This document shows, one piece after another, positions 48,024 to 57,108 of a DNA stretch of 64,000 nucleotides. The position numbers were made by a program, and so were the translations under genes. Origin of the DNA: an uncultured bacterium (GTDB lineage: Bacteria; Cyanobacteriota; Vampirovibrionia; Gastranaerophilales; Gastranaerophilaceae); the NCBI GenBank assembly GCA_950022695.1, contig CATLLN010000003.1, forward strand, positions 1 to 64,000, read 5' to 3'. The notes under the pieces are model-generated. The model was given only the letters and a program-made list of their open reading frames with translations, did no database searches and was not told the DNA's origin. Within the stretch, counting starts at the first letter, position 1. Each line of letters starts with the position of its first letter.

Positions 48024-49388
48024 ATGACTATGAATATAGTTATAATCGGCGGTGTAGCCGCAGGAGCAAAAGCCGCAGCTAAAATAAAACGTTTACTTCC
48101 GGATGCAAATGTATCAATTTATACTGATGATACGCATGTATCATATTCATCATGCGGTCTTCCGTATTATATAGAAGGTAATTTTACTGATTATAGAGCG
48201 CTTCTTGTTCGTTCTGTAGAAGAATTTAATGCTGCAGGTATAAATGTTTATTTGCAGTCAAAAGTAGAAAAAATACTAATTCCACAACAACAAGTATTGG
48301 TCTGTTCAAATACGGATGCTCGTCTTGAAAAATATGACAGACTAATTATTGCGACAGGTGCACGACCACTTATTCCTAATATCATCAATGTTAATAATTT
48401 TGATAATGTTTATACAGTTCGAAAAATAGAAGATGGTATTGCTATAAGAGAAAAAATGCTTCAATCAAAGCGTGTTGTAATTGTAGGCAGCGGCTTTATA
48501 GGTTTAGAACTTCTTGAAGCATTTGTTAAAAACGGGCTTGAAGTTAGTGTAATAGAAAAAAGTAACCGTATTATGGCGGCATTTGATACTGATATTTCAG
48601 AACTAATTTTGAAACGACTTGAAAGTATAGAAAATCGCAATTTCAAGTTCTATACTAATGAAATTGTGTCTGAAATTATTGGTGAAAATAAAACAGCAAC
48701 TGCGATAAAAACAATATCAGGAAAAATAATTGAAACAGATATGATTGTTTTAAGTTCCGGTGTTGTACCAAATTCTGAACTTGCCAAAGATGCAGGAATT
48801 ACAACAGGAGAATCCGGTGCTATTAAAGTTAATAAACTAATGCAAACATCTGTTCCAAATATATATGCCTGTGGTGATTGCTGTGAAGAACCCCATTTGA
48901 TAAGCGGAAAATCAGTCTGGGTACCGCTTGGTTCTACAGCTAATAAGGAAGGACGTGTTGCAGCTCTAAATGCAGCAGGAATTTATACCCCGTTTGAAGG
49001 TGTACTTGGGTCTGCGGTTTCAAGATGTTTAAATACAACAATGTCAATGACTGGACTGACAGAAAAAGAAGCCATAGAATCAGGTTTTAATCCTGTATGT
49101 GCAATAGTATCAAAGCCTGATATAGTTCCATATATGCCGGATGTAGGTGATATAACCTTAAAAGTTATTGCAGATAAAACAACAGGACTACTATTAGGCG
49201 GGCAAGCAATAGGTTCTCTCGGTGCGGATAAGCGTATAAACAGTCTTGCAACAGCACTTCTTGCTCATATGACAGTAAGCGATTTTAGAAATAATGATTT
49301 AACTTACTCTCCGCCATATTCTACAACAATCGATCCGCTTTTAGATGTTATGAATATCTTGTGCAGCAGAGTTTCTAATCACTGCTGA
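48024..49388 (+). CDS. FAD-dependent pyridine nucleotide-disulphide oxidoreductase (CoA-disulphide reductase/NADH oxidase-like)
   Basis: IVIIGGVAAGAKAAAKIKRLLPDANVSIYTDDTHVSYSSCGLPYYIEG (single active-site Cys context), VVIVGSGFIGLELLEAF, NIYACGDCCE. Confidence 0.93.
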   Translation: MTMNIVIIGGVAAGAKAAAKIKRLLPDANVSIYTDDTHVSYSSCGLPYYIEGNFTDYRALLVRSVEEFNAAGINVYLQSKVEKILIPQQQVLVCSNTDARLEKYDRLIIATGARPLIPNIINVNNFDNVYTVRKIEDGIAIREKMLQSKRVVIVGSGFIGLELLEAFVKNGLEVSVIEKSNRIMAAFDTDISELILKRLESIENRNFKFYTNEIVSEIIGENKTATAIKTISGKIIETDMIVLSSGVVPNSELAKDAGITTGESGAIKVNKLMQTSVPNIYACGDCCEEPHLISGKSVWVPLGSTANKEGRVAALNAAGIYTPFEGVLGSAVSRCLNTTMSMTGLTEKEAIESGFNPVCAIVSKPDIVPYMPDVGDITLKVIADKTTGLLLGGQAIGSLGADKRINSLATALLAHMTVSDFRNNDLTYSPPYSTTIDPLLDVMNILCSRVSNHC

Positions 49389-50687
49389 TATATGTTTTGC
49401 AACAGCTTCGCCCATGGAAAAACAACTACCCTGTACTCTTAGGGCACCTTGCGCCATATAATCAGCAGACAAACAACGCCCTGCAACAAATAAATTGTCG
49501 TAATCTTTAGACATTAAAGCTTCAATCGGAAGCTGATACTCACCTGTCACCTGTAATGTTGAAGAATCTTTATCCTTAGAATGAACATCAACCGGATAAT
49601 TTGAAATAACTGCAGGATTATCAAACCTTTTGCCACTTTTTAAATCATCAATTGTATAAATATATTTTCCGCAAATTCTATTGGAAACCCTTACTCCAAT
49701 TGAATCTGCGATATTTGAGATAAAAGCGTTTTCAAACCCCGGAAAATATTTTTTACAGAAATTTGAAAGCCGTAAAATAGCTTCTCTGGCTTGAATTAAA
49801 GCTTTTGACACATCTTCTGTAATATTTGGGTTAAGGTTCTCAACTATTCTCGGACAGTTAAAAGCTAATGAATCAGGCATTCCGGCAATACTAAACACCT
49901 GGAAATAGTTTCTATCACTATCTTTTAGGTCTCCTTGCGATACTGCTTTATCAAAATAAGGTGCTAAAGCCCACTGTCTATCGCTATCCCAGGTGTATGC
50001 CGTTGATAAATGTGTTAAACCTTCTATACATTCTACAGTTGTAACATTTCTGTCTGAATCTATCTCTAAAAGCCAATCTCCAAAGGTTTCAAGGTTAATA
50101 CCGCTCATAATAAACCTTAAACTCATTGGCTGAAATTCATTATTATTTTCTAAAAATTCGCAATTAATTAATTTAGAAAATTCACAATTTCCTGTTGTGT
50201 CAATATAATACTTCGCTTCGATATATTCCGATAATTTACAATTAGAATCTTGCAAAATATTATTTGTATGTATCGTAACGTTATATGATGATAATATTAG
50301 TTTGTTGATTTCTATAGATTTGATGTAATTTGAGATAATTTTTGCATTTTTTACATATGTATTAAATAATACGTCAACATGAGCATCTTTCATTATCTTA
50401 TCTAGTACTATTTTAAGAAGCTCAGGATTGAACCAGCCGCGATTATCCTGATAAGTAACCTGTCCACCTACTTTTTTCAATTCTGATATTAAATCATTAT
50501 AAAAGTCAGTATTAATTTGGTTTTCGCCTGACTTCATTACCGGCACAACAAGTCCCGATGTAATAGTTCCTCCTAAATGAATTGAACGCTCTATTAAAAG
50601 TGTTTTTAGGCCGGATTTGCCTGCAATATATGCTGCAGCACACCCTGCAGTTCCTCCACCGATTACAATAATATCATATTTCTTCAT
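49341..50687 (-). CDS. FAD-dependent oxidoreductase (FAD_oxidored family)
   Basis: YDIIVIGGGTAGCAAAYIAGKSGLKTLLIERSIHLGGTITSGLVVPVMK; NLFVAGRCLSADYMAQGALRVQGSCFSMGEAVA. Confidence 0.92.
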   Translation of the reverse strand: MKKYDIIVIGGGTAGCAAAYIAGKSGLKTLLIERSIHLGGTITSGLVVPVMKSGENQINTDFYNDLISELKKVGGQVTYQDNRGWFNPELLKIVLDKIMKDAHVDVLFNTYVKNAKIISNYIKSIEINKLILSSYNVTIHTNNILQDSNCKLSEYIEAKYYIDTTGNCEFSKLINCEFLENNNEFQPMSLRFIMSGINLETFGDWLLEIDSDRNVTTVECIEGLTHLSTAYTWDSDRQWALAPYFDKAVSQGDLKDSDRNYFQVFSIAGMPDSLAFNCPRIVENLNPNITEDVSKALIQAREAILRLSNFCKKYFPGFENAFISNIADSIGVRVSNRICGKYIYTIDDLKSGKRFDNPAVISNYPVDVHSKDKDSSTLQVTGEYQLPIEALMSKDYDNLFVAGRCLSADYMAQGALRVQGSCFSMGEAVAKHISAVIRNSAAQDIHNI

Positions 50688-50713
50688 TCTATAATTATAA
50701 AAATATATTAAAT

Positions 50714-51358
50714 TTAGTGCAAATAGTTCATATTTTGTTGTGTTAAAACATAATATGCACAGCCTACACCTGTAGAATTTTTTGTTTTGCAGTTCGTTTC
50801 ATACGGGAAAATAGAATCAGGTGCACCCATTGGTCTTAATGAATTGTTCGAATATTCAAACATAAATAAATCTTTACCCCAGGTGTTAGGTGAATATTTA
50901 CCATTTGTATCAATGTAAAAATGTGTAATACCTTCACTAGGCTCATATATCCACCAAACGGCTGCTCCATTTAATAATACGACTTTATAGGCATCATATT
51001 GTGCATAGTTGAGACGGGGGCTGCCATTTTTTTGCAAGTAGTAGGCATTAACAATACATTTACCATCAGTATCTGTCATTCCACAGTCAAGAGCTAATTT
51101 TAGAAAAGGCTTAAGATTTTCACCGATTTTTAGGGTTCTCGCAGCTCTGGTTGGTTCGGTAAACCAGCCTTCCATATCGCCATATTCTTCTTCTGCCATC
51201 TTCATAGATTGAGCAATTATCGATTGGGTTTTACGTAAAATTGAAACTGTACGTTTTTCAGTATAATTTTGCAATAATATCGGAATTGTCATAGCTGAAA
51301 CAACACCTATAATTCCTAATGTAATCAAAATTTCTGCAAGAGTAAAACCTTTTTCCAT
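50714..51358 (-). CDS. Type IV pilin-like pre-pilin (second divergent module)
   Basis: MEKGFTLAEILITLGIIGVVSAMTIPILL; RBS GGAGGAG before ATG 51358; C-terminal DTNGKYSPNTWGKDLFMFEY. Confidence 0.93.
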   Translation of the reverse strand: MEKGFTLAEILITLGIIGVVSAMTIPILLQNYTEKRTVSILRKTQSIIAQSMKMAEEEYGDMEGWFTEPTRAARTLKIGENLKPFLKLALDCGMTDTDGKCIVNAYYLQKNGSPRLNYAQYDAYKVVLLNGAAVWWIYEPSEGITHFYIDTNGKYSPNTWGKDLFMFEYSNNSLRPMGAPDSIFPYETNCKTKNSTGVGCAYYVLTQQNMNYLH

Positions 51359-51380
51359 CTCTCCTCCTATATTAAGCAAT

Positions 51381-51412
51381 TATAGATTTATAACATGATA
51401 TATAGACCTATA
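51381..51412. promoter_or_regulatory. Candidate tandem operator in the divergent pilin/HTH promoter region (copy B)
   Basis: TATAGATTTATA (51381-51392, imperfect) and TATAGACCTATA (51401-51412, perfect palindrome), start-to-start 20 bp; a third TATAGTTCTATT at 51469-51480. Confidence 0.5.
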
Positions 51413-51492
51413 ATACGATTATTATAAAGTATTTGCTCATTATTGTCAATATAATCAATAATAAGATATATAGTTCTATTTTGAGGAGCAAA

Positions 51493-51717
51493 ATGTCTGT
51501 TAGAGAGTTTGTAAAGATACTATTAGCTAAAGAATGTATGACACTTACCCAGCTTGCAAAATTGGCAACAGAAAATAGTGATAAGAAATATACAATGGAT
51601 GGGCTTTCACACAAAATGAGAAAAGGCTCGTTGGATTTTAATGATGTCGAATATTTTGCAAAACTTTTAGGCTATGAAATTGTATTAAGAAAAATTGAAA
51701 AAAATAATGATAATTAA
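51493..51717 (+). CDS. Small putative helix-turn-helix/repressor-like protein divergent from the pilin (copy B)
   Basis: MSVREFVKILLAKECMTLTQLAKLATENSDKKYTMDGLSHKMRKGSLDFNDVEYFAKLLGYEIVLRKIEKNNDN; RBS GAGGAG before ATG 51493. Confidence 0.82.
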   Translation: MSVREFVKILLAKECMTLTQLAKLATENSDKKYTMDGLSHKMRKGSLDFNDVEYFAKLLGYEIVLRKIEKNNDN

Positions 51718-51742
51718 ATTATCGTATCGAAGCGATATATAC

Positions 51743-53032
51743 TTATAAAATTTTGTTGAAATTTTTCTTATATTTTGAAGTTGATAACCTATCAGAATTT
51801 TTAACTTCCTGATTTCGACGTTCTATAATTGCCTCATTTTGGCTTGTTAAATTTTCATCCCTATAAAATATACCTGCCGTTGTATTTAAAAGCCCTAAAT
51901 CGAATTCTGAGAGGGAATGAATAATTTTTGCTGAATCCTTTACTGCAATTGTTCCTGTGTATTTATTCAAGCGCTCGTTGTAGATATTTCCGATAAAAAA
52001 TCCTGCTTCTTTCATAGCTGATCTTATTGCAGCTGATGTTGAATATGTTAAAATCATCCCATCTTGTTCAAGATGTTCAAAAAGTAACTTAAAAAATTCA
52101 TAGGACCACAAACAAGGACATTTTGCAGGTGTAAAAGCATCTAAAAATATCAAATTATATAAATTATTATCGTTTTTGATTATATCCCTTGCATCTCCAA
52201 TTTGAGGGTCAAAACTAAAATCACGTAAATTATATCTTTTTAGGTCGTTTTTATAACAATTAGATACATGTTGATAATATATATTATGTAAGCTGGTACT
52301 TATTTTCTTTAAGAGAGTGCATTTACACCTCTCAGAACGATAAAATTCGTATATTCCCTTCAAATTTGAATCAAAATATGAATTATACCTCTTAGAATCT
52401 AATATCGCTATTATATCCTCATTTTGGAGAATTTCGGGGTATTTTTTAATGATTTTTTCAAAAATTACAAAATTTATTAATTTATGAATTTTTTTAGGAT
52501 TTTTAATTTTTTCTTTTTCAAGATATTTATCTATATTTTTATACTCAAAATCAAAATTATTATTCTTAAAATTTTTTACACCGGTTTTTACAAAAGGTGA
52601 AAGAAAAAATAAATTTTTATCAATATCTACAGATTTTATATAAATCTTATCAAAAATATTATGAGTATCTATCGTTTCGGTACACATACTATAATTACTA
52701 ACAGACTCATTATTATTTTTCTCAGAATTGTTATTGGTACATATCGTTTCGATATACTGTTTTGCATGCTTATTATTTTTTTGAGAAATTTTTAAAAAAT
52801 AATTTTCTAAAATTAAATTCAAAAAACTTTTTGAGTTATATCCGATTCCATAACAAATATCCAAAACTTTTATTGAATCTTTTGCCAATAAATTTTCTAT
52901 ATCAACAGGCATTATAAATTTTTCATATGCTTCAGTTAAAGCACCTGTTGTACTGTGATAAATATCCTTAAACTCCGGACTGTATAAGCCTACAGAACCA
53001 TCATTTGTAAAATATGGGTGAAATTCAAACAT
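51743..53032 (-). CDS. MnmC-like (DUF752-type) tRNA-modification methyltransferase with an internal insertion
   Basis: STTGALTEAYEKFI...VLDICYGIGYNSK and IFLDAFTPAKCPCLWSYEFFKLLFEHLEQDGMILTYSTSAAIRSAMKEAGFFIG. Confidence 0.83.
   Translation of the reverse strand: MFEFHPYFTNDGSVGLYSPEFKDIYHSTTGALTEAYEKFIMPVDIENLLAKDSIKVLDICYGIGYNSKSFLNLILENYFLKISQKNNKHAKQYIETICTNNNSEKNNNESVSNYSMCTETIDTHNIFDKIYIKSVDIDKNLFFLSPFVKTGVKNFKNNNFDFEYKNIDKYLEKEKIKNPKKIHKLINFVIFEKIIKKYPEILQNEDIIAILDSKRYNSYFDSNLKGIYEFYRSERCKCTLLKKISTSLHNIYYQHVSNCYKNDLKRYNLRDFSFDPQIGDARDIIKNDNNLYNLIFLDAFTPAKCPCLWSYEFFKLLFEHLEQDGMILTYSTSAAIRSAMKEAGFFIGNIYNERLNKYTGTIAVKDSAKIIHSLSEFDLGLLNTTAGIFYRDENLTSQNEAIIERRNQEVKNSDRLSTSKYKKNFNKIL
52660..52757 (-). 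repeat. Two copies of a ~25-bp palindrome-containing repeat inside the mnmC-like CDS
   Basis: Coding-strand copies GTATATCGAAACGATATGTACCAATAA (52757-52731) and TGTGTACCGAAACGATAGATACTCATA (52686-52660); a related copy ATCGAAGCGATATATACTTATA lies on + at 51726-51747. Confidence 0.6.
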
Positions 53033-53142
53033 AATCTTAATTTTACGGCATCGAATATTAATAATGCAACTTTTTAATATTATGAAATTTACTACATTTA
53101 CACCTGTTTTTGGTATAATAATTTAGAAAGGTAGAAATAATT

Positions 53143-54093
53143 ATGAAAGTAAGTGTAAAAGTTCCGGCAACAACTGCTAATATAGGCCCGGGTTTTGATT
53201 GTCTGGGTATGGCATTACCAATTTATAATACAATTACTATTGAAGAAACCGTATTGCCCGGAACCGGTGTTGAAATAAATGTTATAGCAGAAAGTGATGC
53301 TGTTGATCAAATGTCACTTGAGCATATACCAATGGATGAAAACAGTATTATTTATAAAGCTGTTGAGCTTTTATATAATTTAATTGGACAAACCCCAAGT
53401 GAATTAAAAATAAATGTACACTCTAATATTCCTGTAGCAAGAGGTTTAGGCAGCAGCTCTTCTGTAATTGTAGGTGCTTTAATAGCTGCAAATGAGCTTT
53501 TAGGTCGTCCTGCAGATGAAGTTGCTTTGTTATCAATTGCTTGTGAAATAGAAGGTCATCCGGATAATATTACACCTGCAATTGTCGGCGGGCTTGTAAT
53601 TTCATCTCAAGAAGATGATGGAAGCGTAGTTTACAGAAAATTAAAATGGCCTGAAGAATGGGCAGTTACAGTTTGTATTCCTGATTTTGAATTATCAACT
53701 GATATTGCACGTTCTGTTTTACCTAAAGAAGTACCAATGAAAGATGCTATCTTTAACGCTCAAAGACTTGCAATGTTTGTACAAGCAGTGCATACAAAAG
53801 ATTCAGAATTAATGAAACTTGCGCTTCAAGACAGACTTCACCAGCCATACAGAATGAAACTTGTGCCTGGATTAGATAAAATTATTGATAAGTTAAAACA
53901 CTTTGATAATGTTCTTGGATGCGTTCTGAGCGGTGCTGGTTCATCTATTCTTATTATTTCTGAAAAAAATAATATTGATAAAATCAGAGCTGTTGTTAAA
54001 GATACTTGGACAGATCAAAATATAAAATGTGATATAAGAACTCTGTCTGTTGAAAATAGCGGTGCTCAGATTATATCAAATGATGATATGTAA
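53143..54093 (+). CDS. thrB: Homoserine kinase
   Basis: VKVPATTANIGPGFDCLGMAL, PVARGLGSSSSVIVGALIAANEL; RBS upstream. Confidence 0.96.
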   Translation: MKVSVKVPATTANIGPGFDCLGMALPIYNTITIEETVLPGTGVEINVIAESDAVDQMSLEHIPMDENSIIYKAVELLYNLIGQTPSELKINVHSNIPVARGLGSSSSVIVGALIAANELLGRPADEVALLSIACEIEGHPDNITPAIVGGLVISSQEDDGSVVYRKLKWPEEWAVTVCIPDFELSTDIARSVLPKEVPMKDAIFNAQRLAMFVQAVHTKDSELMKLALQDRLHQPYRMKLVPGLDKIIDKLKHFDNVLGCVLSGAGSSILIISEKNNIDKIRAVVKDTWTDQNIKCDIRTLSVENSGAQIISNDDM

Positions 54094-54169
54094 TATTACC
54101 AATTGTACTGATTAAATTTTTATAAAATTCCTTCATAATAGCTTATCTTGGTTAAATGGAGGAATTTTT

Positions 54170-54355
54170 ATGTACGTTACAGTTTTAGATTCTTGTGTTG
54201 GATGCGGAGCATGCGCAATTATTAATCCCGAAGTTTTTGAAATGAATGGAAATAAAGCTAATGTTAATCCTGAAAAAGTGGATGAAACGGAAGATTTATG
54301 TATTGATGCTGCAATAACCTGTCCTGTTAATGCTATTGAAATCGAAGATTGTTAA
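54170..54355 (+). CDS. Monocluster ferredoxin
   Basis: CVGCGACAIINPEVF...CPVNAIEI. Confidence 0.95.
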   Translation: MYVTVLDSCVGCGACAIINPEVFEMNGNKANVNPEKVDETEDLCIDAAITCPVNAIEIEDC

Positions 54356-54457
54356 GATTTATTAAACCTTAATTTATTTACTAAGCAATTTTTATCTATA
54401 AAAAAACTTTATAAAAGAGTAGGTTAAATTTATTGCGTTATGGAAGGTAGGTAAATT

Positions 54458-54907
54458 ATGGTATCAGGTGTTGGTGTTACAACCCATGCAACACAGAAAT
54501 TAGTTACAACTAAAGGCAGTGTAAATAATAAAGTAAACTGTGCTGCTGAACATTTAAAAAATGATGTAAAAACTTTTACTCAATTAGGACTTGTTGGCGG
54601 TGCTGTTGGTTTAGTAGGATATAAAAAGCCGGATTATATTAAAAAATTAGCAAAAGTGACAGGTAATCTGGTTGGTAAAGTCGGTAAATTCCTGGCAGAA
54701 AAAGTAGTCAAGAAAGGCTTTGGGACAGGCTTATTGAATAAAGTTCTTAAGAATCCTGGTAAAACAGGGGCTATTGGCTTAGCTGCAGCCGGCGGTTTAT
54801 GGGTTATAAATAAATTGTGTGAGCATAGCTATAATTCAGGTCAAATTGATCAAAAATACGCTGATGCCGCTAAACTTGAAAATACCAAAAATATAATTTT
54901 AGATTAA
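54458..54907 (+). CDS. Uncharacterised Gly/Lys-rich protein
   Basis: Open frame with upstream GGAAGGTAGG; no family recognised. Confidence 0.65.
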   Translation: MVSGVGVTTHATQKLVTTKGSVNNKVNCAAEHLKNDVKTFTQLGLVGGAVGLVGYKKPDYIKKLAKVTGNLVGKVGKFLAEKVVKKGFGTGLLNKVLKNPGKTGAIGLAAAGGLWVINKLCEHSYNSGQIDQKYADAAKLENTKNIILD

Positions 54908-54914
54908 GTATAAT

Positions 54915-54944
54915 AAAAAGGGGTATATAATTATGCCCCTTTTT
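54915..54944. terminator. Bidirectional intrinsic terminator
   Basis: AAAAAGGGGTATATAATTATGCCCCTTTTT. Confidence 0.85.
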
Positions 54945-55095
54945 CATATGTAACACTTATTTTAAGGTTATTTTCATTAACATCAACAATTGCCCATCTT
55001 ATCAAACCTCCGTACTGTTTGGTAAGAATTGCTTCAATTTCTTCTCTATTTGAAATATTTTCAGGAGTTATCCATATAATTTCAGATAAAATCAA
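54931..55095 (-). CDS. Small uncharacterised protein (54 aa, TTG start)
   Basis: (M)ILSEIIWITPENISNREEIEAILTKQYGGLIRWAIVDVNENNLKISVTYEKGA; RBS AAAGGAAA 6 nt upstream of TTG; not in the ORF track. Confidence 0.6.
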   Translation of the reverse strand: MILSEIIWITPENISNREEIEAILTKQYGGLIRWAIVDVNENNLKISVTYEKGA

Positions 55096-55178
55096 TTTAC
55101 ATTTCCTTTCACCGCGGAGCGCGAAATCTGCTCATTTTCCAAAATCATTAGTAACAAAATGCCCCGTCTCACCGAGGA

Positions 55179-57023
55179 CTACTCGACAGTTACAGATTTT
55201 GCAAGGTTTCTTGGCTGGTCAACATCTTTTCCTAAGAATTCTGCAATATAATATGCAATCAATTGAAGCGGAATCATTGAAATTATCGGAGATAATAATT
55301 CAATAACATCTGGCACTCTTATAATAAAATCAAATAAATCATCTAATTTTTTATCGGTAGAATTTGTCAACACAATCATTCTAGCATTGCGAGCTTTGGC
55401 TTCTTCACTGTTAGAAAGAAGTTTTTCGTAAACAGAACCCTTCATAAGTATTGATAAAACAGGCATTGTTTCATCTAGCATTGCAATTGGACCGTGTTTC
55501 AATTCACCGGCAGGATAGCCTGTTGCATTAATATAACTGATTTCTTTCAGTTTTAATGCACCTTCTAAAGCTGTCGGATAATTGATTCCGCGGGCAATAT
55601 AAATAAAATCACGAGTGTTTGAATACTTTCTAGCACAAGATTGAATTTCTTCTTTATGTGCTAAAATTTGTTCAATTTTTTGCGGCAGTAAAAGCATTTC
55701 TGCTTTTAAATTTGTCAAATCAGATTCTGCCATTGTACCTTTAATTTCAGCCATATAAAGTGCTAAAAGATAGAATGAAGTTAGCTGTGCAATATATGAT
55801 TTAGTCGCAGCAACTGAAACTTCAATACCCGCACTTACAGGTATTAAACTGTCGGCTTCACGTGCCATCGCACTGTCCGGGCGGTTTGTAATAATTAAAA
55901 TATGTGAACCGCGAGCTTTTGATTGCTTAATTGCGGTCAAAGTATCAGCAGTTTCGCCAGATTGTGAAACTCCGATAACAAGAGTATGTTCATCTGTAAC
56001 TGTTTTTCTGTAAATATATTCACTTGAAGCTTCAACATCAACAGGAATTTCACAGAAATTTTCAATAATATATTTACCAATCATTGCAGCATGAAGAGAT
56101 GTTCCACAGGCAATAATCTGAATTCTGTTAAGGTTTTTAAGTGTTTCACGATTAAGTTTAACTTCATCTAACACAATTGGAGAATCAGATGTATGAAGTT
56201 TTCCGACTAAAATATTTCTGATAACATCAGGCTGTTCGTGAATTTCTTTGAGCATAAAATGCTTGTATCCCATTTTACTAAGAGCAATTGGTTCCCAAGG
56301 CAACAGTTCAACCTTTGGTGAAATTTCTTCTCCATTTTCTGATATAAGCTTCATAGAATCAGAAGTTAAAACAGCAATTTGATTATCAGTTAAGTATACA
56401 GCTTGTTTTGTATGCTTGATAAATGCTGGAACATCTGAAGCAACATAAAATTCATTTTCACCGATACCAACAATTAATGGCGCGTTTCTTTTAGTTACAA
56501 CTAGTTTTTCCGGTTCATCATTGTGCATTATACATAGAGCATAAGCACCTTCGATTTTCTTTACTGCAAGTTCAACAGCTTTTGTTAAATCTTTCACTTC
56601 ACCATAGATTGAAGCCACAAGATGTGCTACAGTTTCGGTATCTGTTTGTGATTTAAATTTACAGCCCTTTGCTTCCAGTTCTTCTTTTAATTCTTTATAG
56701 TTTTCGATAATACCGTTATGAACTAGTACAAGATTTCCGCAAGTACACGTATGCGGGTGTGCATTAACAACTGTCGGAGCACCGTGTGTTGCCCATCTGA
56801 TATGTCCGATACCGCTTGTCGCTTTTGAAATATCATAAGCATGTGGAATAAGTTCTTCTCTTAGATTCTTTAACTTGCCTTCAGCTTTGTAAACATTTAT
56901 TTTATCGGAACATTTAACTGCAATACCAGAAGAATCATATCCTCTGTATTCTAGCTGTTCAAGTCCGTCTAATAATATATCAACAACCGGTTTTTCACCT
57001 ATATATCCAACAATACCGCACAT
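55179..57023 (-). CDS. glmS: Glutamine-fructose-6-phosphate aminotransferase
   Basis: MCGIVGYIGEKPVVDILLDGLEQLEYRGYDSSGIAV; GVSQSGETADTL; DQPRNLAKSVTVE C-terminus. Confidence 0.98.
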   Translation of the reverse strand: MCGIVGYIGEKPVVDILLDGLEQLEYRGYDSSGIAVKCSDKINVYKAEGKLKNLREELIPHAYDISKATSGIGHIRWATHGAPTVVNAHPHTCTCGNLVLVHNGIIENYKELKEELEAKGCKFKSQTDTETVAHLVASIYGEVKDLTKAVELAVKKIEGAYALCIMHNDEPEKLVVTKRNAPLIVGIGENEFYVASDVPAFIKHTKQAVYLTDNQIAVLTSDSMKLISENGEEISPKVELLPWEPIALSKMGYKHFMLKEIHEQPDVIRNILVGKLHTSDSPIVLDEVKLNRETLKNLNRIQIIACGTSLHAAMIGKYIIENFCEIPVDVEASSEYIYRKTVTDEHTLVIGVSQSGETADTLTAIKQSKARGSHILIITNRPDSAMAREADSLIPVSAGIEVSVAATKSYIAQLTSFYLLALYMAEIKGTMAESDLTNLKAEMLLLPQKIEQILAHKEEIQSCARKYSNTRDFIYIARGINYPTALEGALKLKEISYINATGYPAGELKHGPIAMLDETMPVLSILMKGSVYEKLLSNSEEAKARNARMIVLTNSTDKKLDDLFDFIIRVPDVIELLSPIISMIPLQLIAYYIAEFLGKDVDQPRNLAKSVTVE

Positions 57024-57108
57024 ATTGTATTATCTCCCTTTTAATATTTACAATATATATAGTATCATTAAAATAGCAAGTTTTTTATACCTTAATAAAT
57101 TTTTTACA

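Noticed and set aside
57024-57108. Possible glmS ribozyme upstream of glmS
   Set aside because: The upstream spacer is ~85 bp of AT-rich sequence with no ribozyme-like core.
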